Part shown: positions 48,020 through 58,896 of the stretch, piece after piece | Layout of the letters: each line of letters opens with the position of its first letter | Numbering within the stretch: position 1 is the stretch's first letter | Assembly: GCA_024291935.2 (NCBI GenBank) | Contig: CM044321.1 | Coordinates: 62,552,985-62,616,984 of the forward strand | Reading direction: 5' to 3' | DNA length: 64,000 nt | From: Okapia johnstoni | Taxonomy: Eukaryota; Chordata; Mammalia; Artiodactyla; Giraffidae | Notes under the pieces: model-generated | Seen by the model: only the letters and a program-made list of their open reading frames with translations | What the model was told of the DNA's origin: nothing | The model's database searches: none | Position numbers and translations under genes: made by a program

Positions 48020-48769
48020 TTCAAGAGCTCCTACCATAAAGCCAGACTTTCCTTCCAGTGGAACATCATGGCCACCAAGCCCAGGATTCATCCTAGTTGT
48101 GGGTATCAGTAGCTTGTTCCTTTAAATTCCTTAGTAACCTTCCTTGATGTGGGTGACCAGCTTTCATTAACAGCTGGAAGAACATCATGGACAAGATGGA
48201 GGGCAGCTGAGCTCACTTGCCCACAAGGCTACCTTCCTATCCAAGACCTAAGCCTCTGTATCTACACACCCAGTCTTCTCACCAGGAAGCACATAGAGTT
48301 CGTCTAACTGTGGGAATCGAGGCCCATGCAATGGGGCTGTGATGGAACTTCAGTCCCTCTCCTGATATATCTAGAGGGAGGTAACCAGGCTCTTTCCCTT
48401 TAATTGTGGGTGCCATCTGGATCACCTTTACCCAAGACAGTCCTTGAGGAAAGAGCATATGTTCAGGGTCTTTCAAACCTGACCTAGAAGGCCATTTCAT
48501 TTCTTCTCCAAAGATCTGAAAAAGCCAATAATTTAGTCCTTAATTCTTTGTGACCTGAATACCTACTTATTTTCATTTCCACACACCATTTGGATTTGCC
48601 AGAAAGCCATCATGCCACTTTTCTCTTATTAGTACTAATGACCAAGAGCGTCTTATCATGGACCCAAAGGCTTTCTTGGATGACTTCAGTAAACATTCAG
48701 TTGTCTCCTAACTGGATCTGCATTTACCTAGATAATGGGTTGTGAGTGGGGTATAAAATTGGAGGGGTC
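48020..48769. other. unresolved moderately GC-rich segment
   Basis: No gene recognised. Short frames on both strands (for example a 73-codon reverse frame at 48279-48500) lack known relatives. See the finding on 47050-49250. Confidence 0.3.
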
Positions 48770-48983
48770 TGTCTATCAGGTGGTGCAGTGGTAAGGAATC
48801 TGCCTGTGAATGCAGAAGATGAAAGAGACACAGGTTAAATCCCTGTGTCAGGAAGTGCCCCTGGAGGAGGAAATGGCAACCCACTCCCGTATTCTTGCCT
48901 GGAAAGTTCCATGTCCAGAGGAGTCTCAGGGGCTACAGTCCATGGGGCCACAAAGAGTCGGACACAGCTGAGTATGCACACAC
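48770..48983 (+). mobile_element. Bov-tA SINE
   Basis: Diverged head (ATCAGGTGGTGCAGTGGTAA), Bov-A body, end GAGTCGGACACAGCTGAGTA. Confidence 0.93.
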
Positions 48984-49649
48984 CATGCTCTATCTACTTC
49001 TGGTCTTCTCAGTGGAGACCTCAAGTCCCATCCATTGCTGTATGTCTTGACACGCCCGCTAGTAGACCATGTACTCTGACAGACAGGAATGGTGTGGACT
49101 AAGGAAGAACTCAGGAGCCTGAATATCTTTCCTCTCCATATGATCCTGTGTTCCCCGCCCTCGTTGTCTGCTGTCTCTGTCTGCCCTGATGCTGCACAGA
49201 TGCTGTCCTGGTTGCAGTTTGTATATTAAAGTCTTTACTACTGAAGTTTTTTGATGATCAAAAATTTATACTGTATGTATTTTTTTACAAACATCAATTT
49301 TGAGATACAATTCTGCAAAATTGAAAGACTTTCAAGACTGAAATCCTCTTTGAGCCATTAAGTCACTCAAACTTTAACCATATTGGATTCCATTTTCTTG
49401 AGTGTTTTGTAAAAAGTCACACATCTAATGCAGTTTTTCTTGAAATCTAGTCTCTTGCTTTTTGGTATCACATTGGAGCTTAAAGTCACATGTAGCTCCC
49501 CAAATACACAATTATCATACTAAATAATTAGCTGGCTTTTAATAAATTTTGGGACCAGCTAAGAGTATGGGAAGTTTACAGTGCTCTGAAAGTGGCTAGA
49601 ATGAAGTTTTCCAATTCTTTTATTCTGAAAATAGCAATAAAGTAACATG
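48984..49649. other. single-copy segment
   Basis: GC-richer to about 49220, where a TATTAAAGTC motif occurs, then AT-rich. No exon. Confidence 0.3.
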
Positions 49650-49865
49650 AGTTCGCATTTAATGAGTGATTATATGGCAGGCCTTAGGCTGTTTGCTTTG
49701 CCTGCATTATCTTGTTGCCTTGGGACAAATCATCACCCCCATTTTACAGATTAGGAAAATAAAGGCTGAGGTTGATAAAATAGCGTTCCCAAGTCACATA
49801 GTTATTATGTGGTAGTTCCCTGAATTAAACCCAAACCTGACACATTCCACAACAAAGTTTCTTAA
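49650..49865 (-). mobile_element. MIR SINE relic, reverse strand
   Basis: Complement of MIR: TGGCAGGCCTTAGGCTG, TCATCACCCCCATTTTACAG, CCAAGTCACATAGTTATTAT, TTAAACCCAAACCTG. Confidence 0.85.
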
Positions 49866-50009
49866 CGTTTATGCTATAAGATAATGCAAGTTTGGAATCT
49901 GAAACATTTTCTCAGTGTACCCACAAGAATTATCGAGCAGTCGCTAGTTTTCTTATTTATTAGTCTTAACACGTATGACATCACGTTTCCAAGCCTTTTC
50001 ACATTTTAT

Positions 50010-50214
50010 TTGTTGTTGTTTAGTCACTAAGTCATGTCACACTCTTTTGCAGTCCTGTGGACTGTAACCTGCTAGGCTCCTCTGTCCATGGGATTTTCCA
50101 GGCAAGAACACTGGAGTGGGTTGACATTTTCTTCTCCAGGGGTTCTTCCCGACCCAGGGCCAGACCCTGCGCCTACTGTCTTGGCAGACAGATTCTTCAC
50201 CACTGAGCCACTTG
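50010..50214 (-). mobile_element. Bov-tA SINE, reverse strand
   Basis: TTTGTTGTTGTTTAGTCACT tail, Bov-A body complement, head ending CACCACTGAGCCACTTG. Confidence 0.93.
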
Positions 50215-50559
50215 CTAAAGTGTTAAATTTTTAAGGACTGGATTTAAAGCCAATTGTACAATGACTGGGAAAACACTGTCCTTATTCCTTCCTTTTTAGT
50301 TCTTATCTGTATTTATCAATGTCAATTTCAGGAAAACTCACCCAATCTTTATCTTTCTTTCTCTTTTCAAGTCTATTTTAAACAAGACTGTTTCAAGGTC
50401 TGCCTCTTGATTTATATTTTGTGTGCGTCTGTGTGGTTTTTGATATACACCATCTCTAACCACGAGAAATCATTCCTTTGTTTTCTGTTGCTGTATTTTT
50501 GTCATTTTGCAAATGTAAGAGAACTGTATTTGATCTTTTATTCTAAAATTCAGCCATTC
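50215..50559. other. T-rich segment, possibly old L1
   Basis: Contains a 117-codon forward frame (50254-50607) rich in hydrophobic residues, as expected of T-rich DNA. It probably continues the L1 3' UTR to its right, but the match is not clear. Confidence 0.3.
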
Positions 50560-50840
50560 TTCAGTAGTTTATGTGCTTATTTGCATCTGTATATCATCTT
50601 CCAGTGACTGTCTCTTTATGTATTTAGCACATCGTCTAATGTGTTTTTGTTCTTGTTTTCAATGTTGAGATTTGAGAGTACTTTAAGTATCTGTATACTA
50701 GTCATTTATCTAGTGTGGTTTGTAAGTATTTTCTTCATGTCTGTGGTTTGTCATTCAATGTTCTTAAACAAATCATTTTCAGGCTGAAAGTTTTAATTTT
50801 GATGAAATCCAATTGTATCATTTTTTTTTCTTTTATAGCA
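50560..50840 (-). mobile_element. old L1 3' region, reverse strand
   Basis: Ordered complement of an old L1 3' UTR: TGAGATTTGAGAGTACTTTA, ACTAGTCATTTATC, TTTGTAAGTATTTTCTTC, CTGTGGTTTGTCATTCAATG, AAAGTTTTAATTTTGATGAA, TCCAATTGTATCA. Confidence 0.75.
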
Positions 50841-50963
50841 CCTTTTTAAAAAGGAAAAACATAAAGCATAGAGAAAACAAGCGATTTATTCAAATCCCCA
50901 CAGCAAAGAAAGCCAGCTTATTGACTTCTTCTCTTGCTTCTAGTTATAGCTTCACAAGTCTAA

Positions 50964-51016
50964 TGGGCTACAGTCCATGGGGTCGCAAAGAGTAGGACAC
51001 AACTGAGTGACTAACA
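50964..51016 (+). mobile_element. Bov-A 3' end fragment
   Basis: About 50 bases: GGGCTACAGTCCATGGGGTC to GACACAACTGAGTGACTAA, followed by a short (CATA)n tail to about 51034. Confidence 0.85.
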
Positions 51017-51223
51017 CATACATACATACATATAGTCATACTGTTTCCATCTGTCTGGGCCATTCTTATTTCTGTTGACATACAGGTATACCATAAATTT
51101 CTTCTTGTGTATTTTTTATTAAATGCATGAATACTTATCATGACCTTCTGTAAATCATCTGTCCTTATATACAGTTAATCACAATTTGAACTATTTTTCT
51201 TTTTATTTCTTATCATTCCAAAT

Positions 51224-51305
51224 AGTGAAGGACAGGGAAGCCGGGCATGCTGCAGTCCATGGGGTCGCAAAGAGTCTGACATGACTGAGCAACTGAGCAA
51301 CAACA
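51224..51305 (+). mobile_element. BovB 3' end fragment
   Basis: AGTGAAGGACAGGGAAGCC through GACATGACTGAGCAACTGAG and a CAACAAAAATT tail; 82 bases, severely 5'-truncated. Confidence 0.88.
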
Positions 51306-51900
51306 AAAATTACTTACAATGCATCATCTCTAGCCACTGATAAAACATTTATTGCTTTTGTGGTGATTACAGTTAGGTGGGTCTGTCTTGAATTCCAGAT
51401 TTAAGGTCAGTTAATTACTTGAGTAGCAAAAAAAAAATTCCATTAAGAATGACTCTGGATTTGCAGAGGAGAAGATAGATCCCCAAACCAATACTCAACT
51501 CTGTAATGATATATGCATTCATAGTTATTATAGTGCAAATGAATCTTAATGGTTTTTCAACTATAGAATCAAACTTTAGCCAAAAGATGGAGGGCCAATT
51601 GTAGTGACAGAACCTACTGAAAATGTTATAAAGTTGAAAATGTATAAGTAAATTTATAGCTCACATAAGTCAGGAGGTGAAATTTAAAATGAGAACAGAA
51701 CATGAAATATAAATTTATGAATATTATTATTTATGAATGGTATTTAAAATTGTGAATATTATTAAATACAGATTTATAAATGTTATTTAAATATACATTT
51801 ATGAATACTATTCTAAAATATAAAATAGTTTGAACCATATGAAACTGCCTATATGTGATGATTTTTTTTTTATACAAAATGACTATTTCATATGATTCAG
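51306..51900. other. single-copy AT-rich segment
   Basis: Nothing recognised; the stretch at 51710-51830 shows repeated ATTTATGAAT-like units, probably low-complexity AT DNA. Confidence 0.3.
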
Positions 51901-52070
51901 CCTGGTGCTAGTAGTAAAGAACCCACCTACCAATGCAGGGAAGATCCCCTGAAGGAGGGCATGGCAACCCACTCCAGTATTCTTGCCTGGAGAATCCCAT
52001 TGACAGAGGAACCTGGTGGGTTACAGACCATAGGGTAACTTCAGACATGACTGAAGTGACTTAGCACACA
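51901..52070 (+). mobile_element. Bov-tA SINE with internal loss in the head
   Basis: Head starts CCTGGTGCTAGTAGTAAAG and jumps from CAATGCAGG to GAAGATCCCC, skipping the B-box region. The Bov-A body follows to ACTGAAGTGACTTAGCAC. Confidence 0.9.
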
Positions 52071-52454
52071 TGCAATACTAAAATAACAGTCATCATGAGG
52101 TGGATAATACAGAAGATTGGGAAGAGATAGTATATGAGAAGGAGGTCCTTATCATTCATAGCAGGACACCAATAGAAATGTATCTAAAGGATCATATTAA
52201 AATATTTTTTTACAAAATTAATCTTTGTAATTATTAACTTTCAGATACCAATCACATTCATACTGAACCTGTCTTCATATTTTTTAGCCTTGTAGATGTG
52301 TAATTGACTAATAAACTGTAAGATATTTAAAATGGACATTTCAGTGATTTGATACAGGTCTGCATAGTGAAAGGATTCCCCCCATCTAGTTAAAAACCCA
52401 CCATCTCGCATATTTTTTTTTTGATGAGAACATTTACCTTCTCCTCTTTTAGCA
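52071..52454. other. single-copy AT-rich spacer
   Basis: Nothing recognised. Confidence 0.3.
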
Positions 52455-52785
52455 AATTTCAACTATAAAATACAGTTTTTTCAACTACAGTCACCATGTT
52501 GTTATACATTAGATCTTCAGCTCTTATTCATCTCATAGTTGAAGGTTTGTACCCTTTTAGCAACCTCTCACTAGTTTCCCTAAACTCACATCCCAGCTCT
52601 TATGAACCACTTTTCTACCCTCCATTTCTATGGGTTTGATTATTTTTTTAGATTCTATATGTAAGTTAGACCATACAGGATTTGTCTTTCTGGTCTGGCT
52701 TATTTCACTCGGTCTAATGTCCTCAGGGCTCAATCATGTTGTTACAAATGGCAGAATTTTCTTCTTTCTATGGCTGAATAATATT

Positions 52786-52788
<3 letters not shown>

Positions 52789-52840
<52 letters not shown>
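52789..52840. repeat. (GT)26 microsatellite
   Basis: 52 bases of pure GT grown from the TGTGTGTA-type segment normal in this part of L1. Expected to vary in length. Confidence 0.96.
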
Positions 52841-52843
<3 letters not shown>

Positions 52844-52924
52844 CTGGGTTGGACAAAAAGTACATTTAGATTTTTCTGTAACATCCTATGGAAAAACCTG
52901 AAGGAAATTTTTGACCAACCGATA
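52844..52924. mobile_element. mariner-type MITE, about 80 bp palindrome
   Basis: The left arm TGGGTTGGACAAAAAGTACA and the complement of the right arm (TCGGTTGGTCAAAAATTTCC) are near-identical through their first 15 bases, and the arms meet at TTTTTC...GAAAAACC. This is the TTGGGTTGGCCAAAAAGTTC-type terminal repeat of short ruminant mariner derivatives. It has no coding capacity. A TA lies at its right edge (CGATA), as expected of mariner target choice. Confidence 0.85.
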
Positions 52925-52926
52925 CA

Positions 52927-53124
52927 TCACATCTTCTTTATCCGTTCATCCATTGATGGATATTTGGGCTGTTTCCCTGTCTTTGCTATTGTGAATAATG
53001 CTTCAATGAACATGGGAGTGTGGCTATCTCTTTGATTTCCTCTTTTCATATTCTTTGAACATATATCCAAAAGCGGGAATTCTGGATCATATGGTACTTC
53101 CATTTTAAATTTTTTAGGAAACAC
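52927..53124 (-). pseudogene. L1 ORF2 C-terminal remnant
   Basis: A 65-residue reverse frame with VPYDPEFPLLDICSKNMKRG, then TPMFIEALFTIAKTGKQP, the well-known segment just before the L1 ORF2 end. Open but cut at both ends. Confidence 0.85.
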
Positions 53125-53130
53125 GCAGAT

Positions 53131-53699
53131 GTTGTAAACACTTCTTTTGTCTTTTTTTAATAATATTTGTATTAAAGATTTCTAATTTTTAATAATACTT
53201 TTCATTTGCAGCATTGCCTTTCTAAGACTGATTGCCAGAAATGGCTGGGAATATTTTTTCCTGTAGTAACAAATACCTGACAACAGTAACAATGAAAAGG
53301 CAGAATTAAATAACTGATGTGGCTTCTTCTGGAATCAACCTTGCTTTTATTTGATTTGATTTATCTTCCCAGCATTTCCACTGACATAACCTGTCCATAA
53401 AATTGTAGTGTAAAACACAAGAAACTGCATATTACTTTCTGCTTGCAAAAATTCTGCTTTAGGTAAAATTCATGTCTGAAAATTAATTATTGATGAAATA
53501 ACTAATAAAAAGATTCATATCTCAGACTCAAATCTGATTGTTTTTACAGTAATTACCCAAGGCAGATGGAATTTTCTAGTTGATGGGATGTTATAGTTAA
53601 AAGCATTTGAGAAAGATATTAACATGATGACACACTACTTTCACAGTGTGTGCCATTTAAATTTTGCTAAACCACCCAGTCATTTGGAAGGAAGTGATT
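53131..53699. other. single-copy AT-rich segment
   Basis: Nothing recognised. Confidence 0.3.
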
Positions 53700-53960
53700 G
53701 AAGCCTCAGATCTGAGGTTATTTAGACCGCAGTTTAAGTCACATCCACTAACTCGATAACCTTGTACAAATTACTTACTATTTCTAATCCTCAGGCTTCT
53801 CATCTGTAAACTGAGGATAAGAGTATCTAGCTAACAGTGGTAAGGTTAGCTTACCACCAACAGTGGTGGTAGTTGGTAAGATATATAAAACAAATATGTC
53901 ACAGGGCCAGGAGCATAATATTCTTTCACTAAGTGGTGGAATCACAGCTAATAATTTGTT
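53700..53960 (+). mobile_element. MIR SINE relic
   Basis: MIR order: AGCCTCAGATCTGAGGTT, CTCGATAACCTTGTACAAAT, CTCAGGCTTCTCATCTGTAA, ACTGAGGATAAGAGTATC, GGAGCATAATATTC. Contains a local duplication around the AACAGTGGT segments near 53835-53870. Confidence 0.8.
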
Positions 53961-54948
53961 ACTGAAGGTTCAATATGGAAATTGAATCAAAGCTCACAGA
54001 TTGTTTCTAAGCGAAATGAGTGTAACTTTTTTCATTGGAATCACGTTCTCTATCACTAGTAGAGATGCCCTGGATATACCTGCATTGTAAAACAGATGAT
54101 GCCCTTGACCCTAAAGATACGCTTTAAGTTTTAAAGAGAGTGATATGATTACAGACTAGTTTCAGAGGCGGAGAGCTAATGGCTCTGCTATAGTCCTTCC
54201 CATCATTTTGTAGTAGAACGAGGACCCCTCTGAGGGGGAAAGTGGAAGAAGAGAAATCACATGATAACTCCAGATGGGAGTAGGCAGAGCTATTGTGTAT
54301 CAAGGCAACTTTGACAAAATAACAGTCATTAGAAAATGGATTTCATGATGACCAGCATCCCCCGTATATTTTGTTTTGCTTTGTTTTTATTCCAGCAGCA
54401 ATAGAGAGAGAGGATGTACAAGACCAAAAAAATAATTAAGGGAGTAGGATTTATCCAGAGTTCATCCAGATGTGGTGAAGGAATAAGGGTGTATGCTCAG
54501 TCACTTGGTACGTATCTAAAGATTCTACGATAGGAACTGTGTCAAAGAGAGGGTTCCGAAGCAAAAACCTCAACACAGGAAATATGATAAGAACACATTC
54601 CTACCTATCTTAGAATTTCATTACAAACTGATGAGGAAAATAATCCATTTCAGTGTGGATTAGGCTTAGGGATAATTGTTGTTTAGGATAATTCCAGTTG
54701 TTTAGGGATAAGGTTTGTAGGAAAGGATCTCCTTGAAATGGCTTGATCATTTTTGACCCACTATCAGTAACATAATTCATCTTCAAAGGCAAACCCAATG
54801 AGCAAAATTTTGATTTTTGTAAGTAGCAGCTTTCTTTAAATAATAACTTATAGTTAAAACTAACTAAGAGTAAATCTGACTTAAAGTATTAAAAAACAAC
54901 ATATCATTTAGCTTTAAAAACTAAGAGAAACAAAAATAAAGAAATCTG
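53961..54948. other. single-copy AT-rich segment
   Basis: No repeat or exon recognised. Confidence 0.3.
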
Positions 54949-55399
54949 CAACCTCGTGGACTGTAGCACGCCAGGCTTCCCTGTCCATCCCTGACTCCCA
55001 GAGCTTACTCAGACTGATGTCCATCGAGTCGGTGATGCCATCCAACCATCTCATCCTCTGTCATCCCCTTCTCCTCTGCATATCTGAGGTTATTGATATT
55101 TCTCCCAGCAATCTTGATTCCAGCTTGTGCTTCTTCCAGCCCAGCGTTTCTCATGATGTACTCTGCATATAAGGTAAATAAGCAGGGTGACAATATACAG
55201 CCTTGACGTACTCCTTTCACTATTTGGAACCAGTCTGTTGTTCCATGTCCAGTTCTAACTGTTGCTTCTTGACCTGCATACAGATTTCTCAGGAGGCAGG
55301 TGAGGTGATTGGTCTGGTATTCCCATCTCTTTAAGAATTTTCCACAGTTTGTTGTGATCCACACAGTCAAAGGCTTTGGCGTAGTCAATAAAGCAGAAG
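54949..55399 (-). mobile_element. BovB with internal deletion, reverse strand
   Basis: 54949-55076 is the 3' part (complement of GGCATCACCGACTCGATGGA). At about 55077 the sequence jumps to the segment around the YADD box and continues to FDCVDHNKLW-type coding sequence at the right end. Roughly 0.6 kb of C-terminal coding sequence is missing at the join. A 127-residue reverse frame crosses it: RNINNLRYA is followed by [20 protein letters not shown], the deletion moving the frame into the 3' part. Confidence 0.92.
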
Positions 55400-56145
55400 T
55401 AAAACAAATTCTCTAGAGTTGTATAATTGTTAATATGGGACAGCCCTCTTTTTTATCTGTTAGCCTTTATACCATTGCCTCCTCTCCAAGGACTCAAAAA
55501 TGTAATTTTCTGAGGCCTGCCAACATTTTCATTCCCATTTCAGTTTCACTAAAGATCTTTTAAAGGGTCATGGACTTTAAGTGTGTCAGTGAACCTTTTA
55601 AACATAAAGCTGAGATAATAATTGGGAAGCATAGCTTTGAACTCATGGGACATTATTTCCTTCCCAGTTATATTCATTTCTTCCTTTGTATTCTTAAGGA
55701 AGAGAGCAGAATCTTAGAAATGTTCTTCTAAATAAGTAGTAGAAGAAAAAGAGATAGATGTGAGAAGAACTAGGCCTTTTAGCACCTGGCAGATTGAAAG
55801 CAGCCTGTACTCAGAGAATCAGACACTTCCTGTGACCAAAAGGGTGTCAGACTCTTCTTTTGAAAATAAGTATAAATCACATTTGTAGATCAACAATTTG
55901 CAAGCCAAAATTTATATCATTTTGAGGATCTCAAAATATCATTTCAAAGGACTTTTCAAGCCTTTCATTAATCATGGTCAGCTAGGTGGTTTTTTTTTCT
56001 CCTTTAAAACAGTTTTTCATTTGTTTCAGAAACAGAATTGACCCAAATGAGAGCAGTCATGATTCAACTTGGAAGGATGAAAGAGTTTTGTTTGTTTATC
56101 TTTGGATGTGGCATTGCAGTGGACATCCATTGGGTTGGGGGTGGT
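55400..56145. other. single-copy segment
   Basis: Nothing recognised. Confidence 0.3.
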
Positions 56146-56284
56146 GGCTTAGTCGCTGAGTCATGCCTGATGCTTTTTGACCCCGTGGACTGTAGCCCGC
56201 CAGGCTCCTTTGTCCACGGGATTCTCCAGACAAGAATACTGGAGCAGGTAGCCATGCTCTTCTCCAGGGGATCTTTCTGACCTC
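56146..56284 (-). mobile_element. Bov-A/Bov-tA SINE, reverse strand, partial
   Basis: GGCTTAGTCGCTGAGTCATG then the Bov-A body complement, ending GGGGATCTTTCTGACC where the tRNA-like head would begin; the head is absent. Confidence 0.9.
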
Positions 56285-56993
56285 CTTGGGTTAGTATAAG
56301 TTAACTTAGTCCCTTTGTACTTTACAGTAGGTCCAGAACAGAGCCTTTTACGTGATATGGGTGTGACAAGAGAGAGGACCACAAGTGTCCTCAAATAGTT
56401 TGCAATGTTTCACATTGTTTCATATTGCTCATTTGTTTTTTCTTTAAAAAGATACTAGGATTTATGATTACTGCTCAGGTGTATTAGATGGACTTCTTGA
56501 TTTTCACCTAATTAAAGCAGCAATACTGCTATCATCATCCTCATCATGATTACTATGTTGCTGACAGAGGCTGAAAAGTGAATGTGACACTTTTAAGCAC
56601 CCATATTTTAGGGAGCTGTTTGCTTTTGATCAGTCTCCAATCTAAATGCTCAAATGGAATGTGTCATAAGAATCAGTAGCTCTTCTGTGCACGTGGAGAT
56701 CATAATGAGCTTCGATGGCAATCAGGAAGGAAGAGTTTGAGGTCTGGGAAGTATTATTATCATAATTTGACAAATTCTATATATACAGTGGAGCCGGGTG
56801 GGGGCGCGAGAGGGGGTGTTTGACTCAGTCTGAAATCTTCATCAAATATGAAGAGCAGGGGAAGAAGTTGGCATATATAATAATTGCAATTTTTTTCTTA
56901 AGGCATATGGATATATAAGATGCTGCCGAAATCATTTATTCTATAAACTGGTGGCAGTAATTTTCTGCAGTTTGTTTCATAGACGTTACTAAG
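56285..56993. other. single-copy segment
   Basis: No exon or repeat recognised; includes a short purine-rich GC patch at 56790-56820. Confidence 0.3.
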
Positions 56994-57004
56994 GTTAGAG
57001 TTTT

Positions 57005-57273
57005 TTTTTTAATTTATTTATTTTTTATTGAAGGATAATTGCTTCACAGAATTTTGCTGTTTTCTGTCAAACCTCAACATGAATCAGTCATAGGTATACA
57101 TATATCTCCTCCCTTTTGAGATGTATAGAAAGAGTAACATGGAAACTTACATTACCATATGTAAAACAGAGAGCCAATGGGAAGTTGTTGTATGGCTCAG
57201 ATAACTCAAACAGGGGCTCTGTATCAACCTAGAGGGGTGGGATGGGGAGGGAGATGGGAGGGAGCTTCAAAAA
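57005..57273 (-). mobile_element. L1 3' end with inverted 5' part and target duplication
   Basis: 57005-57118 is the L1 3' UTR end on the reverse strand, with its poly-A seen as T's from 57001. 57119-57273 is the immediately upstream L1 3' UTR sequence on the forward strand (GGGCTCTGTATCAACCTAGA, GGGATGGGGAGGGAGATGGG). An exact 11-base repeat GTTAGAGTTTT flanks the whole (56994-57004 and 57274-57284). This is a complete insertion made with 5' inversion. Confidence 0.95.
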
Positions 57274-57284
57274 GTTAGAGTTTT

Positions 57285-57686
57285 GATTAGACAGTTCTCT
57301 GGGAACAAGACTTAAAATTTCAGCACATCCTGGTGCTCCAGGTCAGGAGACACTCGCAGGGCACAGTGCAAGGCCCAGGGGCCAAGGAACCAAACTTCTG
57401 GAGTGAGAAAGGAAGACACAGGGATTTACGTTTAGATGCAGTGGTGGTAGGAGGATGTACTCTTTCCTCCCCACCTCCTGCATCTATCAGATAAAATGGG
57501 GACGAGCAAGAACCAGACAGCAAAATTTTCACAGGTAAATACACTGACTTCAGAAGTTAACAGAGGCAAAGGAAAGAACTATTCAGATACGTGGATGTTA
57601 TTGCAGTTGTCCAAGGTATTCATTCATTCATTCTTCATCGTTTGTACTAAATTCCCAGCATATATGGTTACAGCTGTGTATATGAT
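57285..57686. other. single-copy segment
   Basis: Two short frames (57320-57544 reverse, 57496-57700 forward) match nothing recognised. Confidence 0.3.
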
Positions 57687-57903
57687 CTGCTGCTGGTGCT
57701 GCTTAGGCACTCAGTTGTGTCCAACTCTCTGCGACCCCACGGTCTGTAGTCCACCAGGCTCCCCTGCCCGTGGAATTTTCCAGGCAAGAATACTGGAGTG
57801 GGTTGCCATTTCCTACTCCAGGGGATCATCCCGACCCAGGGATCGAATGCATGTCTCTTACGTCTCCTGCATCGGCAGGCAGATTCTTTACTACTAGCAC
57901 GAT
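57687..57903 (-). mobile_element. Bov-tA SINE, reverse strand
   Basis: TGCTGCTGGTGCTGCTTAGG tail, Bov-A body complement, tRNA-like head with GGGATCGAATGC and end TTACTACTAGCAC; the outermost head is lost. Confidence 0.93.
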
Positions 57904-58073
57904 TTGATATCAATAAAAGTGTGATACCAGTAGATACCCAGAAAATTATAATAGCAACACCCACCCCACATTTAGCTTATTTTTCCTTTTGTTTTTAATC
58001 ACACTCAATGATCACCTTGTTCTGTACAGTTATATCAAGACACCACCTGTTGATTTGTGTTACAGTTGAAGTT

Positions 58074-58308
58074 TGGGCTTTCCAGGTGATGCTAGTGGTA
58101 AAGAACCTGCCTGCCAATGCAGGAGACATAAGAGACAGGCATTGGAATCCTGGGTTGGGAAGATCCCCTGGAGGGGGCCATGGCATCCCACTCCAGTATT
58201 CTTGCCTGGAGAATTCCATGGATGGAAGAGCCTGGTGGGCCATAGTCCACAGGGTCACAAAGAGTCAAACATGACTGAAGGGACTTAGCATGCAGTAGGA
58301 AAATGCAA
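58074..58308 (+). mobile_element. Bov-tA SINE with 8-bp target duplication
   Basis: Complete head TGGGCTTTCCAGGTGATGCT, Bov-A body, end ATGACTGAAGGGACTTAGCA. TTGAAGTT at both edges (58066-58073 and 58309-58316) fits a target duplication. Confidence 0.94.
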
Positions 58309-58419
58309 TTGAAGTTAGCATATGGAGATCACACTGTCTATATTCCTACTGATGACAGTGCAATGTGTCAAAGGTGAAGGAGAAGGAAAAGGACACTTGA
58401 TAACTCTTGGGTTGCAATA

Positions 58420-58558
58420 CACTTTTAAAATTTCTGTTTATTTATTTGACTGTGCCAAGTCTTAGTTGCAACGTGTGGGATCCCTGTTCAGGGATCGAAC
58501 CCGGGCCCCCTGCCTTGGGAGCACAAAGTCTTAGACACTGGACTACCAGGGAAGTCCC
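58420..58558 (-). mobile_element. CHR-type tRNA SINE, reverse strand
   Basis: TTTATTTATTTGACTGTGCC, GGGATCGAACCCGGGCCCCC (B-box complement), and the CACTGGACTACCAGGGAAGT head. Unlike Bov-tA it has no Bov-A body. TGCAATA at both edges (58413-58419 and 58559-58565) fits a seven-base target duplication. Confidence 0.9.
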
Positions 58559-58562
58559 TGCA

Positions 58563-58896
58563 ATATTCTTAACTGTTTGACATTCTTATATACCAGCAAC
58601 ATTTTGGACTTCTGTGGTACCTACTGTGGAGTCTTTCCATATTTTCTATTTAGAAGGTCTTTTGTTCAGCTAAATGTCCAATAGGCTTCTAACTGAGCTC
58701 ATCAAACTCAATGAAGGCCTCATTCTTTCTATCAAACTTTCCTTCTATTTCCCCAATGTTACGCTATGAATTAACTCTCTCTCTGCTTGTACCATCTTCT
58801 TACTCTACCCCTGTTTCAGTGACACTGCTGATTCTTTTCAGTTTTACTTAAGGGTGGATTTGCCTTGATCTCAAGGAATACATTTTTATTTTTCTA
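58563..58896. other. single-copy segment
   Basis: Nothing recognised. Confidence 0.3.

Larger units (their letters stand above)
52455..53130 (-). mobile_element. L1 3' end, reverse strand, with two later insertions
   Basis: 52455-52788 is the complement of an old L1 3' UTR (CAACTACAGTCACCATGTTG, GGTTTGTACCCTTTTAGC, CATATGTAAG-like segments). 52925-53130 is the end of ORF2. Between them lie a GT tract and a mariner-type MITE that are not part of L1. Confidence 0.88.

Noticed and set aside
52793..53035. Frames with long CVCVCV repeats as cysteine-rich proteins
   Set aside because: They are translations of the GT microsatellite. The same applies to the CA tract at 31775-31851.
53835..53875. 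Local AACAGTGGT repetition as a regulatory direct repeat
   Set aside because: It lies inside an old MIR and is best explained as a small tandem duplication.
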